Of a DNA stretch of 64,000 bases, positions 1 through 8,993 are shown piece after piece; position 1 is the first letter of the stretch, and each line of letters begins with the position of its first letter. Source of the DNA: Nocardia grenadensis NBRC 108939. GTDB taxonomy: Bacteria > Actinomycetota > Actinomycetes > Mycobacteriales > Mycobacteriaceae. The notes beneath the pieces were generated by a model. It ran no database searches and was not told the origin of the DNA. It was given only the letters and a program-made list of their open reading frames with translations. Position numbers and translations under genes: made by a program. The stretch lies in assembly GCF_001613445.1 (NCBI RefSeq), contig NZ_BDCJ01000017.1, forward strand, positions 1 through 64,000, written 5' to 3'.

Positions 1-2
1 GC

Positions 3-3000
3 AATCGGCGGCCGGGCACGACCAGGACCGCGTGCTCCTACTGCGGGGTCGGGTGCGGTATCGAGGTCACCACCACGTCCGACGACACCGGCGCACCGGT
101 GATCGCCAAGGTGAGCGGAGACACACTGCATCCGTCGAATACCGGGCGGTTGTGCACCAAGGGGGCCACCCACCTCGAGTTGATGCGGGCACCGGGCCGG
201 ATGTCGACCGCTTTTCTGCGACCCGAACGTGGCACCCGGCCACAGTCGGTCGGCGTCGACGAGGCGGTACGCGAGGCCGCTGCGCGGTTGCGGCGGATCC
301 TGGCCGAGCACGGCCCCGACGCCATAGCGCTCTATGTCTCCGGGCAGATGTCCCTGGAGGCCCAATACTTGGCCACGAAGCTCGCCAAAGGTCACCTGCG
401 CACTATTCATATGGAGGCGAATTCCCGGCTGTGCATGGCCGGTGCGGGTACCGGTTACAAACAGTCGCTGGGCGCGGACGGACCGCCGGGTTCCTATGAC
501 GATTTCGAGCACGCCGATCTGTTCTTCGTGATCGGCGCGAATATGGCCGACTGCCATCCCATCCTGTTCCTGCGCATGGCGGACCGGCTCAAAGCGGGCG
601 CGAAACTGATCGTGGTGGATCCGCGGCGCACCGATACCGCCGCCCGCGCGGATCTGTTCCTGCAGATCGCCCCCGGCACAGATCTGGCCCTGCTCAACGG
701 TCTGCTGTACCTGCTCGTCGAAGCCGGCGATATCGATACCGAATTCATCGCCGAGCACACCGAGGGCTGGGATGCCATGCCGGAGTTCCTCGCCGGCTAT
801 CCACCGGAGAGAGTGGCGGAGCTGACCGGTCTGGCCGAATCGGATATCCGTACCGCCGCGCGTTGGATCGGGACGGCCGGGGAATGGATGAGCCTGTGGA
901 CCATGGGACTCAACCAGTCGACCCACGGGACCTGGAACACGAACGCGCTGTGCAATCTGCATCTGGCCACCGGCGCCATCTGCCGTCCCGGCAGCGGACC
1001 GTTCTCGCTCACCGGGCAGCCGAACGCCATGGGCGGACGCGAGATGGGCTATATGGGTCCTGGTCTGCCCGGCCAGCGGAGTCTGCTGAACCCCGCCGAC
1101 CGCGCGTTCGTCGAGGACGCCTGGGGGCTGCCGCCGGGAACACTGCGCGCCGAGGCGGGCCCCGGCACCATCGAGATGTTCCGCGAACTCGCCGCGGGCA
1201 CGATCAAGGCAGCCTGGATCATCTGCACCAATCCGGTGGCGACCGTCGCGAATCGGAAGACGGTGATCGCCGGCCTGGAAGCGGCGGAACTGGTGATCAC
1301 ACAGGACGCCTACACCGAGACCGCTACGAACACCTACGCCGATATCCTGCTGCCGGCCACCCTGTGGGCCGAATCGGACGCGGTGATGGTGAACTCCGAA
1401 CGCAGTGTCACGCTGCTGCGGGGAGCGGTCGAACCGGCCGGTGACGCCCGGCCGGACTGGCAGTTGATCGCCCAGGTGGCCACCGCCATGGGGTTCCCCG
1501 GCTTCGAGTACGCCTCGAGCGCCGAGGTGTTCGACGAACTGCGCCGCTTCGCCAACCCCGCCACCGGCTACGACCTGAGCGGGATGAGTTACGAGACGCT
1601 GAGCGAGGGTCCGATGCAGTGGCCGTGCCCCGACCCCGCACAACGCCGCAACCCGATTCGCTATCTGAACGACGGCGTGAGCGGTCCACGCTACCGTGAT
1701 CCCGAAGGCAACGAGCCCCGGCCGGCGTTCGCCACCCCGAGCCGACGCGCCGTCTTCTGGCCGCGGCCGCATATGCTGCCCGACGAAATGCCCGACGACG
1801 ACTACCCGTTCCTGCTCAATACGGGCCGGCTGCCGCATCAGTGGCATTCGATGACCAAGACCGGTCGCGTCGGCAAACTCACCAGGCTGAACGGCGAACC
1901 GTTCGTGGAAGTCCATCCCGACGATGCCCGCACTCTCGGGCTGGAGCCGGGGGACGAACTGGAGATCGCCTCGCGGCGCGGGCGCGCGGTGCTGCCCGCC
2001 CGGATCAGTGACCGAGTGCGGCCCGGTGGCTGTTTCGCGCCCTTCCACTGGAACGACGAACAGGGCGAATACCTGACCATCAACGCGGTGACCCACGACG
2101 CGGTCGATTCCGATTCACTACAGCCGGAATTCAAGGCCTGTGCGGTCGCCCTGCGCCGGGTCGCGCCGATGCGGCGGGCGGATAGGCCGGAAACAGTGGG
2201 CAGCGCACCGGAATCCGCCGCGGCCGGTCCGCACCCCCTCGCCACGCTACTCGGCCTGAATACCGCGGCCACACCGACGCTGAGCGAAACCGAGCGGATC
2301 TATCTGGGTGGCTATCTCGCCGCGCTGCAGTCGTTGCCGGTCTCCGGGCAGCCGGTCCTGCCCACGTCGGCACCGCTGTCGGATCGGAGCCGGCTGTGGG
2401 TGGACGGGTTGCTCGCCGGTATGTATTCGCGCGAAGTGCCCGCGGACCCGGAGGCCGGCGACCCGACCGCGGCCCCGGCCCGGACCGTGACCGTGCTGTG
2501 GGCCTCCCAGACCGGCAATGCCGAGGATTTCGCCGCGACCGCCGCCGCGCGGCTCACCGAGTCCGGGCTCCGGCCGCGGCTACTCGATATGGACTCTTGC
2601 GAACTCGAGGGGCTGACCGACGACGTCCTGGTCGTCACCAGTACTTTCGGTGACGGCGGCCCACCGGACAACGGGGCCGATTTCTGGACCCGGCTCGCGG
2701 CGAGCGCGGTCCGGCTCACCGGTATGCGGTATGCGGTGTTCGCGCTCGGCGACTCCTCCTACGACGATTTCTGCGGCCACGGTCGCAAACTCGACACCCT
2801 GTTCGCCGACCGCGGCGCGATCCGGCTGCTACCACGCCAGGACTGTGAGCCCGATTTCGACGAACCGGGGGCGCACTGGCTGGACGCGGTGATCACCGCA
2901 CTGTCCGAAGCGGGTGGATCCGAGCCGTCCGCCGGCCCCGGCGGTGGAACTCCGCGCCGAACCGCCGACGCGCCGGCCGGTGGTGCTACCGCGGTCGGTG

Positions 3001-4184
3001 TCCTGGAACGGACCGCGCCCGCCCCGCTCTCGGTGCGGGAAGCGGCAGCCACCGCGTTCGCCCGCACCGCACCGGTCGCCGCGCCTCTCCTCGACAACGA
3101 GGTGCTGACCGCCCCGGGCGCGGCGAAGGAGGTCCGGCGGATCAGTTTCGACCTGACCGGGCTCGACGCTCGGTACGAGGTAGGCGATTCGCTCGGGGTC
3201 TGGCCGGCCAACTGTCCGTCGCTGGTCGGGGAATGGCTGGCGGTGACCGGCCTGGACGGTCGTCGCTCCGTCGCCGCCGGCCAGCGCGAGATACCGCTGG
3301 AGCAGGCCCTGCGCACCAGCTACGACATCACCCGGGTCTCGCGCGATCTGCTGGAATTCGTCGCCGGGCACAACCCGAGCAACCGGCTCGCCAAATTGCT
3401 GCGCCGCGACAACCGCAACGAACTCGCCTCCTATCTGTGGGACCGCCAGCTGGTGGATGTGCTGCGGGACTTCCCGGTCCGCGCCGACCTGGTGGAATGG
3501 CTCGATGTGCTGAAGAAACTGCAGCCGCGCCGGTATTCGATCTCGTCGAGCCCGCTGACGAGCCCCGACCGGGTGGAGCTGACCGTGGGCATCGTGCGCT
3601 ACGGCGACCCGGCGGCCGCGGGCTCGGCGGCCCGGCGCGGCGGCGTCTGCTCCACTTTCCTGGCCGACCGGGCCACCAACGCCCCGGTGCCGATATTCCT
3701 GCAGCGCGCACCGCATTTCCGGCCACCGCTGGACCCCGGCGTGCCGATGATCATGGTCGGCCCGGGCACCGGTATCGCGCCATTCCGCGGTTTCCTGCAC
3801 GAACGGCGCGCGCTCGGGGCGACGGGACGCAACTGGTTGTTCTTCGGCGATCAGCACGCCGCGCAGAACTTCTACTATCGGGCCGAGCTGGAGGACATGT
3901 TCCGCACCGGCCACCTGGCGCGACTGGATCTGGCCTTCTCCCGGGATCAGCGGGAGCGGATATACGTGCAACACCGCATGATCGAGCACGGTGCCGAACT
4001 GTGGTCGTGGCTGCGCGACGGCGCCCATTTCTATGTGTGTGGTGATGCCGCGCGGATGGCCGCGGATGTGGACGACGCGCTGCTGCGGATCGCCCGCGTC
4101 CACGGCAAACTCGACGAGGACGGCGCCCTGGCCTTCAAAAAGCAGCTCACCGCCGAGAAACGCTATGTCCGAGATGTGTACTGA
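3..4184 (+). CDS. Assimilatory nitrate reductase fused to a CysJ-type flavoprotein (5' end outside window)
   Basis: Molybdopterin nitrate reductase and its own NADPH diflavin reductase in one chain, presumably reducing nitrate to nitrite in the cytoplasm. The frame is open to the window edge, so the start lies upstream; 1393 residues are visible. Counting from the first in-frame codon, a 4Fe-4S motif CSYCGVGC (Cys11, 14, 18, then Cys51 in GRLCTKG) opens the molybdopterin domain, which runs to about residue 720. A flavodoxin domain (WASQTGNAEDF) starts near 830. A CysJ-type FAD domain has RRYSISSS near 1176, and an NADPH domain has GPGTGIAPFRGF near 1253 and YVCGDAARM; the chain ends in an aromatic Tyr. 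Separate NasC/NasB-type subunits are the usual arrangement. No nitrite reductase is visible in the window. Confidence 0.93.
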   Translation, partial: NRRPGTTRTACSYCGVGCGIEVTTTSDDTGAPVIAKVSGDTLHPSNTGRLCTKGATHLELMRAPGRMSTAFLRPERGTRPQSVGVDEAVREAAARLRRILAEHGPDAIALYVSGQMSLEAQYLATKLAKGHLRTIHMEANSRLCMAGAGTGYKQSLGADGPPGSYDDFEHADLFFVIGANMADCHPILFLRMADRLKAGAKLIVVDPRRTDTAARADLFLQIAPGTDLALLNGLLYLLVEAGDIDTEFIAEHTEGWDAMPEFLAGYPPERVAELTGLAESDIRTAARWIGTAGEWMSLWTMGLNQSTHGTWNTNALCNLHLATGAICRPGSGPFSLTGQPNAMGGREMGYMGPGLPGQRSLLNPADRAFVEDAWGLPPGTLRAEAGPGTIEMFRELAAGTIKAAWIICTNPVATVANRKTVIAGLEAAELVITQDAYTETATNTYADILLPATLWAESDAVMVNSERSVTLLRGAVEPAGDARPDWQLIAQVATAMGFPGFEYASSAEVFDELRRFANPATGYDLSGMSYETLSEGPMQWPCPDPAQRRNPIRYLNDGVSGPRYRDPEGNEPRPAFATPSRRAVFWPRPHMLPDEMPDDDYPFLLNTGRLPHQWHSMTKTGRVGKLTRLNGEPFVEVHPDDARTLGLEPGDELEIASRRGRAVLPARISDRVRPGGCFAPFHWNDEQGEYLTINAVTHDAVDSDSLQPEFKACAVALRRVAPMRRADRPETVGSAPESAAAGPHPLATLLGLNTAATPTLSETERIYLGGYLAALQSLPVSGQPVLPTSAPLSDRSRLWVDGLLAGMYSREVPADPEAGDPTAAPARTVTVLWASQTGNAEDFAATAAARLTESGLRPRLLDMDSCELEGLTDDVLVVTSTFGDGGPPDNGADFWTRLAASAVRLTGMRYAVFALGDSSYDDFCGHGRKLDTLFADRGAIRLLPRQDCEPDFDEPGAHWLDAVITALSEAGGSEPSAGPGGGTPRRTADAPAGGATAVGVLERTAPAPLSVREAAATAFARTAPVAAPLLDNEVLTAPGAAKEVRRISFDLTGLDARYEVGDSLGVWPANCPSLVGEWLAVTGLDGRRSVAAGQREIPLEQALRTSYDITRVSRDLLEFVAGHNPSNRLAKLLRRDNRNELASYLWDRQLVDVLRDFPVRADLVEWLDVLKKLQPRRYSISSSPLTSPDRVELTVGIVRYGDPAAAGSAARRGGVCSTFLADRATNAPVPIFLQRAPHFRPPLDPGVPMIMVGPGTGIAPFRGFLHERRALGATGRNWLFFGDQHAAQNFYYRAELEDMFRTGHLARLDLAFSRDQRERIYVQHRMIEHGAELWSWLRDGAHFYVCGDAARMAADVDDALLRIARVHGKLDEDGALAFKKQLTAEKRYVRDVY

Positions 4185-4193
4185 CGACCCGGC

Positions 4194-4421
4194 TCAGGCA
4201 GCGGGGGCATTGAGCCGGGCGAAGTCGGCCAGGCGGTAGTACGGGTAATAGGGGTAGGGCGGGGTGAGCGCGCTCGCCTTGTCCAGCCGGGCCAGCTGGT
4301 CGGCGGTGAGTGCCCAGCCGACGGCCCCGAGGTTCTGGCGCAACTGTTCCTCGTTACGCGCACCGACGATGACGGTGCCGACGGTGGGCCGGGCGAGCAG
4401 CCAGTTCAATGCGATTGCGCC
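4194..4421 (-). pseudogene. Aldo/keto reductase, C-terminal remnant
   Basis: About 75 codons that read as the end of an aldo/keto reductase. The ALNWLLARPTVGTVIVGAR block is the conserved region contacting the NADPH phosphate, followed by EEQLRQNLGAVGW and a C-terminal FARLNAPAA. The catalytic barrel with its Asp-Tyr-Lys-His tetrad is missing. On the minus strand an in-frame TAG (4428-4430) closes the frame just upstream of the homology, and no start with a ribosome site is seen. The family is normally about 280-340 residues. The break coincides with the broken 5' end of the TetR fragment next door, so both were probably lost in one deletion. Confidence 0.8.
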
Positions 4422-4958
4422 GGCGACCTACTGGCCGAACACGGTTTCGCCCGGCTCGACCTCACCGAGGTCGCCGCACGCGCCGAGGTCGGCAAAACGA
4501 CCGTCTACCGTCGCTGGCGCACCCCGACCGGACTCATCGTCGACCTCCTGGTAGATATGGCCGCACAGTCACTACCGCGCGCCGATACCGGCTCCCTGCT
4601 CGGCGATCTCACCGTCAATGCCCGGCTGGTCGCGGAAACCCTCGCCGACCCCCGGCAGGGCCGCCTGTTCCGCGCCGTGATCGCCGCCGCCACCTGTGAC
4701 GAGAGCACCGCTATGGCGCTGCGCCGGTTCTACGACGTCCGGCTCACCGAATGGTCGCCGTGTATCACCGACGCCGTCGCCCGCGGGGAGGTACCGGCCG
4801 GAACCGACCCTCGCGCGGTCCTCACCGCGGTCTCCGGCCCGCTCTACTACCGGCTGCTGGCCAGCGGTGACCCCATCGACGACGCGGCCGCCCGGACGGC
4901 GGCCGAAACCGCGGCGCACGCGGCCGCGGCCGGGATATTCGGCCGTACCGGCCCATGA
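4422..4958 (+). pseudogene. TetR-family regulator lacking its N-terminus
   Basis: From 4422 the frame reads GDLLAEHGFARLDLTEVAA, then ARAEVGKTTVYRRW, the characteristic TetR helix-turn-helix, followed by an all-helical ligand-binding domain ending FGRTGP. The first helix and the start codon are absent; upstream of 4422 the same frame is the antisense of the aldo/keto reductase remnant. The first ATG (4557) lies after the HTH, so translation from it would give a protein unable to bind DNA. Intact relatives are about 190-210 residues. The original pair was probably divergent, regulator and reductase sharing a promoter that has been deleted. Called a pseudogene because the DNA-binding start is gone. 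Confidence 0.75.
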
Positions 4959-4983
4959 CCCCACCGGATCACCGGGTGGCCGT

Positions 4984-5568
4984 TCACCGCGCCTTGGGAA
5001 TCCAGAACGGATCACGCCCGGTGAGCCCCAGCACCCGGTGCAGGGCCGGAGCTCCGGGGCCGACCGGCACCACGGGGCCGAAGAGGCCGGGTGTGCCCTC
5101 CGGCGGTGTGTCCTTCAGGAACCGCAGCAACACCGCGAGATCGGTTTCGGCCACCTCGACGTCGCGGCCGGTGGCCCGCGCCAGATCCCAGGAGTGGATG
5201 ATCAACTCGTCCAGCGCGACGCGCGCCGTGACCGCCGCGGGCATGGTCACACCGCCGGCCTCCGTCTCGCCCTCCCATGCCTCCGGTTCCTGCCACGCTG
5301 CGGCGAGAGCCTTCAACTGCGCGGGAATCCGGGCCCGCCAATCCGGCGCCAGGGCCGCGCCGCTGTCGAATTGCGGCGCCGCCGACGCCCCGACCGCCTC
5401 CTTGGTGGCGGCCGCGCGAAACGCCTCGGCCAGTCCGCCGACATGTTCCAGAATCGCGCGGACCGGAAGATCGGCGGGAGTGCGGGCATCGAGCTGCTCG
5501 TCGCCGATCGCGGCGACGATATCGGCGAGTGCGGCGGCCGCCTGCGACATATCGAATTCGGGTTGCAT
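4984..5568 (-). CDS. TIGR03086-type metal-binding protein (DinB/maleylpyruvate isomerase-like fold)
   Basis: 194-residue member of the actinobacterial four-helix-bundle group related to mycothiol-dependent maleylpyruvate isomerase. Visible family marks are an N-terminal helix with PVRAILEHVGGLAEAF, whose His is a candidate metal ligand, and a late VALDELIIHSWDLARATG segment, whose His is the second typical ligand. Substrate unknown. I chose the ATG at 5568 because a GAGGAG ribosome site precedes it by about six bases; the longer frame to 5628 adds arginine-rich sequence without family resemblance. It is convergent with the TetR remnant and lies downstream of menD on the same strand, with a gap of about 100 bases. 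Confidence 0.75.
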   Translation of the reverse strand: MQPEFDMSQAAAALADIVAAIGDEQLDARTPADLPVRAILEHVGGLAEAFRAAATKEAVGASAAPQFDSGAALAPDWRARIPAQLKALAAAWQEPEAWEGETEAGGVTMPAAVTARVALDELIIHSWDLARATGRDVEVAETDLAVLLRFLKDTPPEGTPGLFGPVVPVGPGAPALHRVLGLTGRDPFWIPKAR

Positions 5569-5666
5569 TGGGGCTCCTCGGGGTCGGTGGATCCACCTGT
5601 ACCGACGAACCCGGCCGATGGAATTCACCGGCCGTTCGGCAAAAGGTACCGAGCGACCGCCGGAGG

Positions 5667-7304
5667 TTACGCCGGGGCCCCCACACTCGAGCGGACCGCC
5701 GCGTGCAGATCACGCAACCCGGCCCGGCTGGTGACCACCTCCAGCACCCGGAACCCGCTCGTGGTCCCGGTAAGCTCGGTCGCCAGATCCTCCAGTCCGA
5801 CCTGCCGGTGCGGAACCCGGTAGGCCGCGCACAGCGCCGACAGGTCCATCCCGTGCGGGGTGCCGAACACCCGCTCGAAAACACCGGCGTACTGCGGGTC
5901 GCCCTGTTCGAGGAGTTCGAAGATCCCGCCCCCGTCGTCATTGGCGACCACGATGGTCAGATCCTCCGGGCGTGGTTCACCGCGCCCGATCAGCAGGCCG
6001 GAGGCATCGTGCAGGAAGGTGAGATCCCCGATCAACGCGACAGTGCGACCCGGATGGTGCAGGGCCGCGCCCACCGCCGCGGACACCGTGCCGTCGATAC
6101 CGGCCACGCCCCGGTTCGACAGCACCCGGACGCCGGGGCGCGGCGTCGACACCAGCGCGGCGTCGCGTACCGGATTCGACGCCCCCAACAGCAATTGATC
6201 ACCCTCGCGCAGCGCGTCCATCACCACCGCGGCCACGTGCAGGCCGGTGGGCTTCATATTCCTGGACAGTTCCTCGCGGACCACCGAGTGGGCCCGCTGG
6301 TCCAGCTCGCTACAGCGGGTCAGCCACGCCGGATCGGGCGTACCGGTCGTCGTCGCCCGGGTCCCCGTGCCGACGACATTGCCCGAGACATCGGGCCAAC
6401 GCGGGCCGGTGGTGAGCGCGTACACCCTGACCTCGGGGTCGGCCAGTACCCGGGAAACCTGCCGGTGCAGTGTCGGCCGCCCGGTGATGATCGCCTGGCG
6501 GGGCTTCAGCAACGGCAGTGCCAGCGGATGCAGGGCCGGACCGTGCACCGACGCGGTGGGTTCGGCGACCGTCGGCAATGCCGCCAGTTCGGTGTGCAGA
6601 CCGGCGCCGTGCCCGGATATCACCACGGTATCGGGAGTGAGGTCGATACTCAGCGGGACATCGAGAGTGGCGTACTGGGTGGCCGTCCAGGGCTGTCCGA
6701 TGCCACGCCCGGCCGGGATGTTCTCGTCCTCCAGTGAATCCGGCACCAGCGGTTCGCGTAGCGGAATATCGAAGTGCACCGGACCGGCGTTGCCCGAGCG
6801 GATCCCGCGGGCGGCCGCCAGTACTCGGCACACCGCGGAACGCCAGACGCTGTTCTGCTTCGGATAATCGGCGGCCGGCTCGGCCTCGGCGAGTCCCAGA
6901 TTGATGGTCGTACGCACCTGGCTGCCGAACAGACCGAGCTGTTCGACGGTCTGGTTGGCGCCGGTGCCCAGCATCTCGTACGGACGATTGGCGCTGAGTA
7001 CGATCAGCGGGACCCGCGCGTAATTGGCCTCCAATACCGCGGGCCCCAGATTGGCCACCGCGGTGCCCGAGGTCATCACCACCGGAACCGGGGCGCCCGA
7101 GGCTATGGCCAGGCCGATCGCCAGGAATCCGGCGGTCCGCTCGTCGACTCGCATATGCAAGCGGAGTCGTCCGGCGGCATCGGCGGCCTGGAGGGCGAAC
7201 GCCAGTGGAGCGTTACGCGAGCCGGGACACAGCACGACTTCCCGAACCCCACCGCGTGCGAGTTCGTCGACGACTACCCGCGCCTGCGCTGTTGACGGAT
7301 TCAC
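5667..7304 (-). CDS. menD: 2-succinyl-5-enolpyruvyl-6-hydroxy-3-cyclohexene-1-carboxylate synthase
   Basis: 545-residue thiamine-diphosphate enzyme that joins 2-oxoglutarate to isochorismate in menaquinone synthesis. The N-terminus reads VVLCPGSRNAPLAFAL and then RVDERTAGF, with the conserved Glu that activates the cofactor. The ThDP/Mg motif appears near residue 420 as GDLTFLHD, followed by NDDGGGIF. Length is normal for actinobacterial MenD. Start is a GTG at 7304 with only a weak AGAGG upstream. It stands apart from menB, menE and menA, which are nearby on the opposite strand; menC and menF are not in the window. Product would be SEPHCHC, the substrate of MenH or of spontaneous elimination. 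Confidence 0.96.
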   Translation of the reverse strand: MNPSTAQARVVVDELARGGVREVVLCPGSRNAPLAFALQAADAAGRLRLHMRVDERTAGFLAIGLAIASGAPVPVVMTSGTAVANLGPAVLEANYARVPLIVLSANRPYEMLGTGANQTVEQLGLFGSQVRTTINLGLAEAEPAADYPKQNSVWRSAVCRVLAAARGIRSGNAGPVHFDIPLREPLVPDSLEDENIPAGRGIGQPWTATQYATLDVPLSIDLTPDTVVISGHGAGLHTELAALPTVAEPTASVHGPALHPLALPLLKPRQAIITGRPTLHRQVSRVLADPEVRVYALTTGPRWPDVSGNVVGTGTRATTTGTPDPAWLTRCSELDQRAHSVVREELSRNMKPTGLHVAAVVMDALREGDQLLLGASNPVRDAALVSTPRPGVRVLSNRGVAGIDGTVSAAVGAALHHPGRTVALIGDLTFLHDASGLLIGRGEPRPEDLTIVVANDDGGGIFELLEQGDPQYAGVFERVFGTPHGMDLSALCAAYRVPHRQVGLEDLATELTGTTSGFRVLEVVTSRAGLRDLHAAVRSSVGAPA

Positions 7305-7509
7305 GCCTCTAGATTGTCAGACCACGGGCGCCGTGTCGGCGTCGCCCTGCTCACACAACTCGGCCGTGACCGTTCCGCGTCGGAACCCGGCGGCTCCGCG
7401 CCGCTCGGGGCAGGCCGGATATCGATACCCCCGAGAATTCCCCCCGTTGGGGACCTCGCCGTCGAGGCCCCCAGGTGCCGCGCGCACGCGCGGTCTTGTC
7501 ACACGTCGC

Positions 7510-7956
7510 TCAGCCGGCGTGCTTCTGCACCAGGTCGCCGACCCGGGGCAGCGCCTCGATAACGTTCTTCTTCGCCGAGGAACGCATCGAGTTGTACACC
7601 TTCTGCAGGGCCGGGCGGCTGGAGCTCGCGGCACGTGCGTCGGTGACGGTCAGCAGGGACTCGGCGACCTCGTCACCCTTGGCGCTCAGCAGCTCACCGA
7701 AGGTGCCGGTGCCACCGGCCTGGAACTCGCTCCAGTACGGCTGGAGCTGCTCGAGCAGCTTGGGCGCCAGCGATTCCAGGGCGTCGGGCACGATGGACGG
7801 GCTGATCTTCTTCACCGCCGCGTACCCACCCTTCACGGCCAGACCCGACGCACCACCCTTATCGGAGACCTCGGCGTCCAGAACCTGGACGGCGTCGGCG
7901 AGAAAGGCCGGGCGCGTGGCCTCGTCAAGCAGTGATTCAGACAGTGCTGCAACCAA
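7510..7956 (-). CDS. DUF6918-type conserved actinobacterial protein
   Basis: 148-residue protein of unknown function, matching from memory a conserved mycobacterial/nocardial family (DUF6918; Rv0543c may be a relative). It is helical, with AVKKISPSIVPDALESLAPKLLEQLQPYW in the middle (shown only in part by the family) and a C-terminal segment rich in Lys, Ser and Ala. No signal peptide or membrane segment. I chose a TTG start at 7956 because a good GGAGGA ribosome site sits eight bases upstream and the next upstream residues are arginine-rich and not family-like. The surrounding menaquinone genes suggest only conserved neighbourhood, not a proven role. Confidence 0.65.
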   Translation of the reverse strand: MVAALSESLLDEATRPAFLADAVQVLDAEVSDKGGASGLAVKGGYAAVKKISPSIVPDALESLAPKLLEQLQPYWSEFQAGGTGTFGELLSAKGDEVAESLLTVTDARAASSSRPALQKVYNSMRSSAKKNVIEALPRVGDLVQKHAG

Positions 7957-8231
7957 TTTAAGGATCCTCCGGATCAGTACTCGTATGGACGGGCAACGCA
8001 ACTATACGCACCACCCGCAGGAGTACTTTCCGCCCCGCATGGGTAAGCAACAGGCGGAGATGACGCCTCCGCAACCACGGAAGCGTTACGGCGCCACGTG
8101 ATTCGGCCCGGCCCGCCCCGCCGCACCGGGCCCGACCAGCAAGATCGGCCGGGCGACCCGTCACACGCGGGAACCGGGAGCCCCTGCCCCGACCCGGATA
8201 CCGCCGTGGCGATACCGCCGGGACGCCCCGA

Positions 8232-8888
8232 TCACGGCTGCCAGGGCAGAAGTTGAACCATCAGTCCTTCACTGTCGGCCAGCACGGTGCCCTCTTCGTC
8301 GACGAGTTCGGCGCTGATGAAGGTTTTGCGGCCCTCGATGCGCTCGACCCGGCCGCGCACCGTCAGTGGCGTATCGAGCGGCGTCACCTTGCGGTAGTTC
8401 ACGTGCAGGAAGGCGGTGCGGCTGATCGGACGCCCGGCGTAGTGCACGGTCATCCCGAACAGGTCGTCGAACAGTAGCGGGAGGACACCGCCGTGCGCGG
8501 CGGCGTTCCCGCCGAGATGGAATCGCCGGAACACACCCTGCATCACGATGCCGTCTGGTCCGGCCGAGACCGTCCGCCAGGGCAGCAGCAGCAGACTGCC
8601 GCGCCCGGGCAGTTCGACGGCCCGGCCGGCCGGGCCCTGCTGCTCCGGAGCCCGGTAGGGTCCGAGCAGATCGATGAGCGCGTTCACCTGATCGCGGGCC
8701 GCCCCGTACACCTCGGCGGGGGCGTCCGCGGAGACGGCGAGATCCTGGAGCGTGCGCATGGCCTCGACGAATTCACCGAATTCCGGGCCCACCCGGGCCG
8801 GGGTGACCTTGGGGAACCCGCCGTGCCGCTCGTACCGATCCTCGTCGACGGCGCTGTCGTCGATCGTCGGTTGGGTCTGCTCGCTCAT
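8232..8888 (-). CDS. PaaI-type hotdog thioesterase
   Basis: 218-residue acyl-CoA thioesterase of the PaaI/4HBT hotdog fold. The signature HGGVLPLLFDDLFGM carries the acidic residue on the long hotdog helix, and HVNYRKVTPLDTPLTVRGR forms the family's beta strands. The N-terminal 90 residues are a helical extension seen in actinobacterial members. I chose the ATG at 8888 (MSEQTQ); 13 further codons to 8927 look non-coding. It is divergent from menB across about 105 bases. Because MenB makes 1,4-dihydroxy-2-naphthoyl-CoA, this enzyme is a reasonable candidate for hydrolysing that thioester (the MenI role), but that is inference from position only. Confidence 0.85.
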   Translation of the reverse strand: MSEQTQPTIDDSAVDEDRYERHGGFPKVTPARVGPEFGEFVEAMRTLQDLAVSADAPAEVYGAARDQVNALIDLLGPYRAPEQQGPAGRAVELPGRGSLLLLPWRTVSAGPDGIVMQGVFRRFHLGGNAAAHGGVLPLLFDDLFGMTVHYAGRPISRTAFLHVNYRKVTPLDTPLTVRGRVERIEGRKTFISAELVDEEGTVLADSEGLMVQLLPWQP

Positions 8889-8993
8889 ATACGCACCGTA
8901 ACTCCGGGTTATACAGCGTCCAAACATTTCGGCTCAGATGTGGTGAACTCAACGGCCCGCCGACAGCCCCGCCGAGCCTGGTGTAATCACCCC

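Noticed and set aside
2829..4103. 424-codon minus-strand frame opposite the flavoprotein domains
   Set aside because: Antisense to a well-conserved fusion protein; high GC keeps the opposite frame open, and the product has no motifs.
7305..7509. C-run containing spacer considered as a 6C RNA
   Set aside because: It has runs of C and G, but not the two C-loop hairpins of the 6C motif in any clear form.
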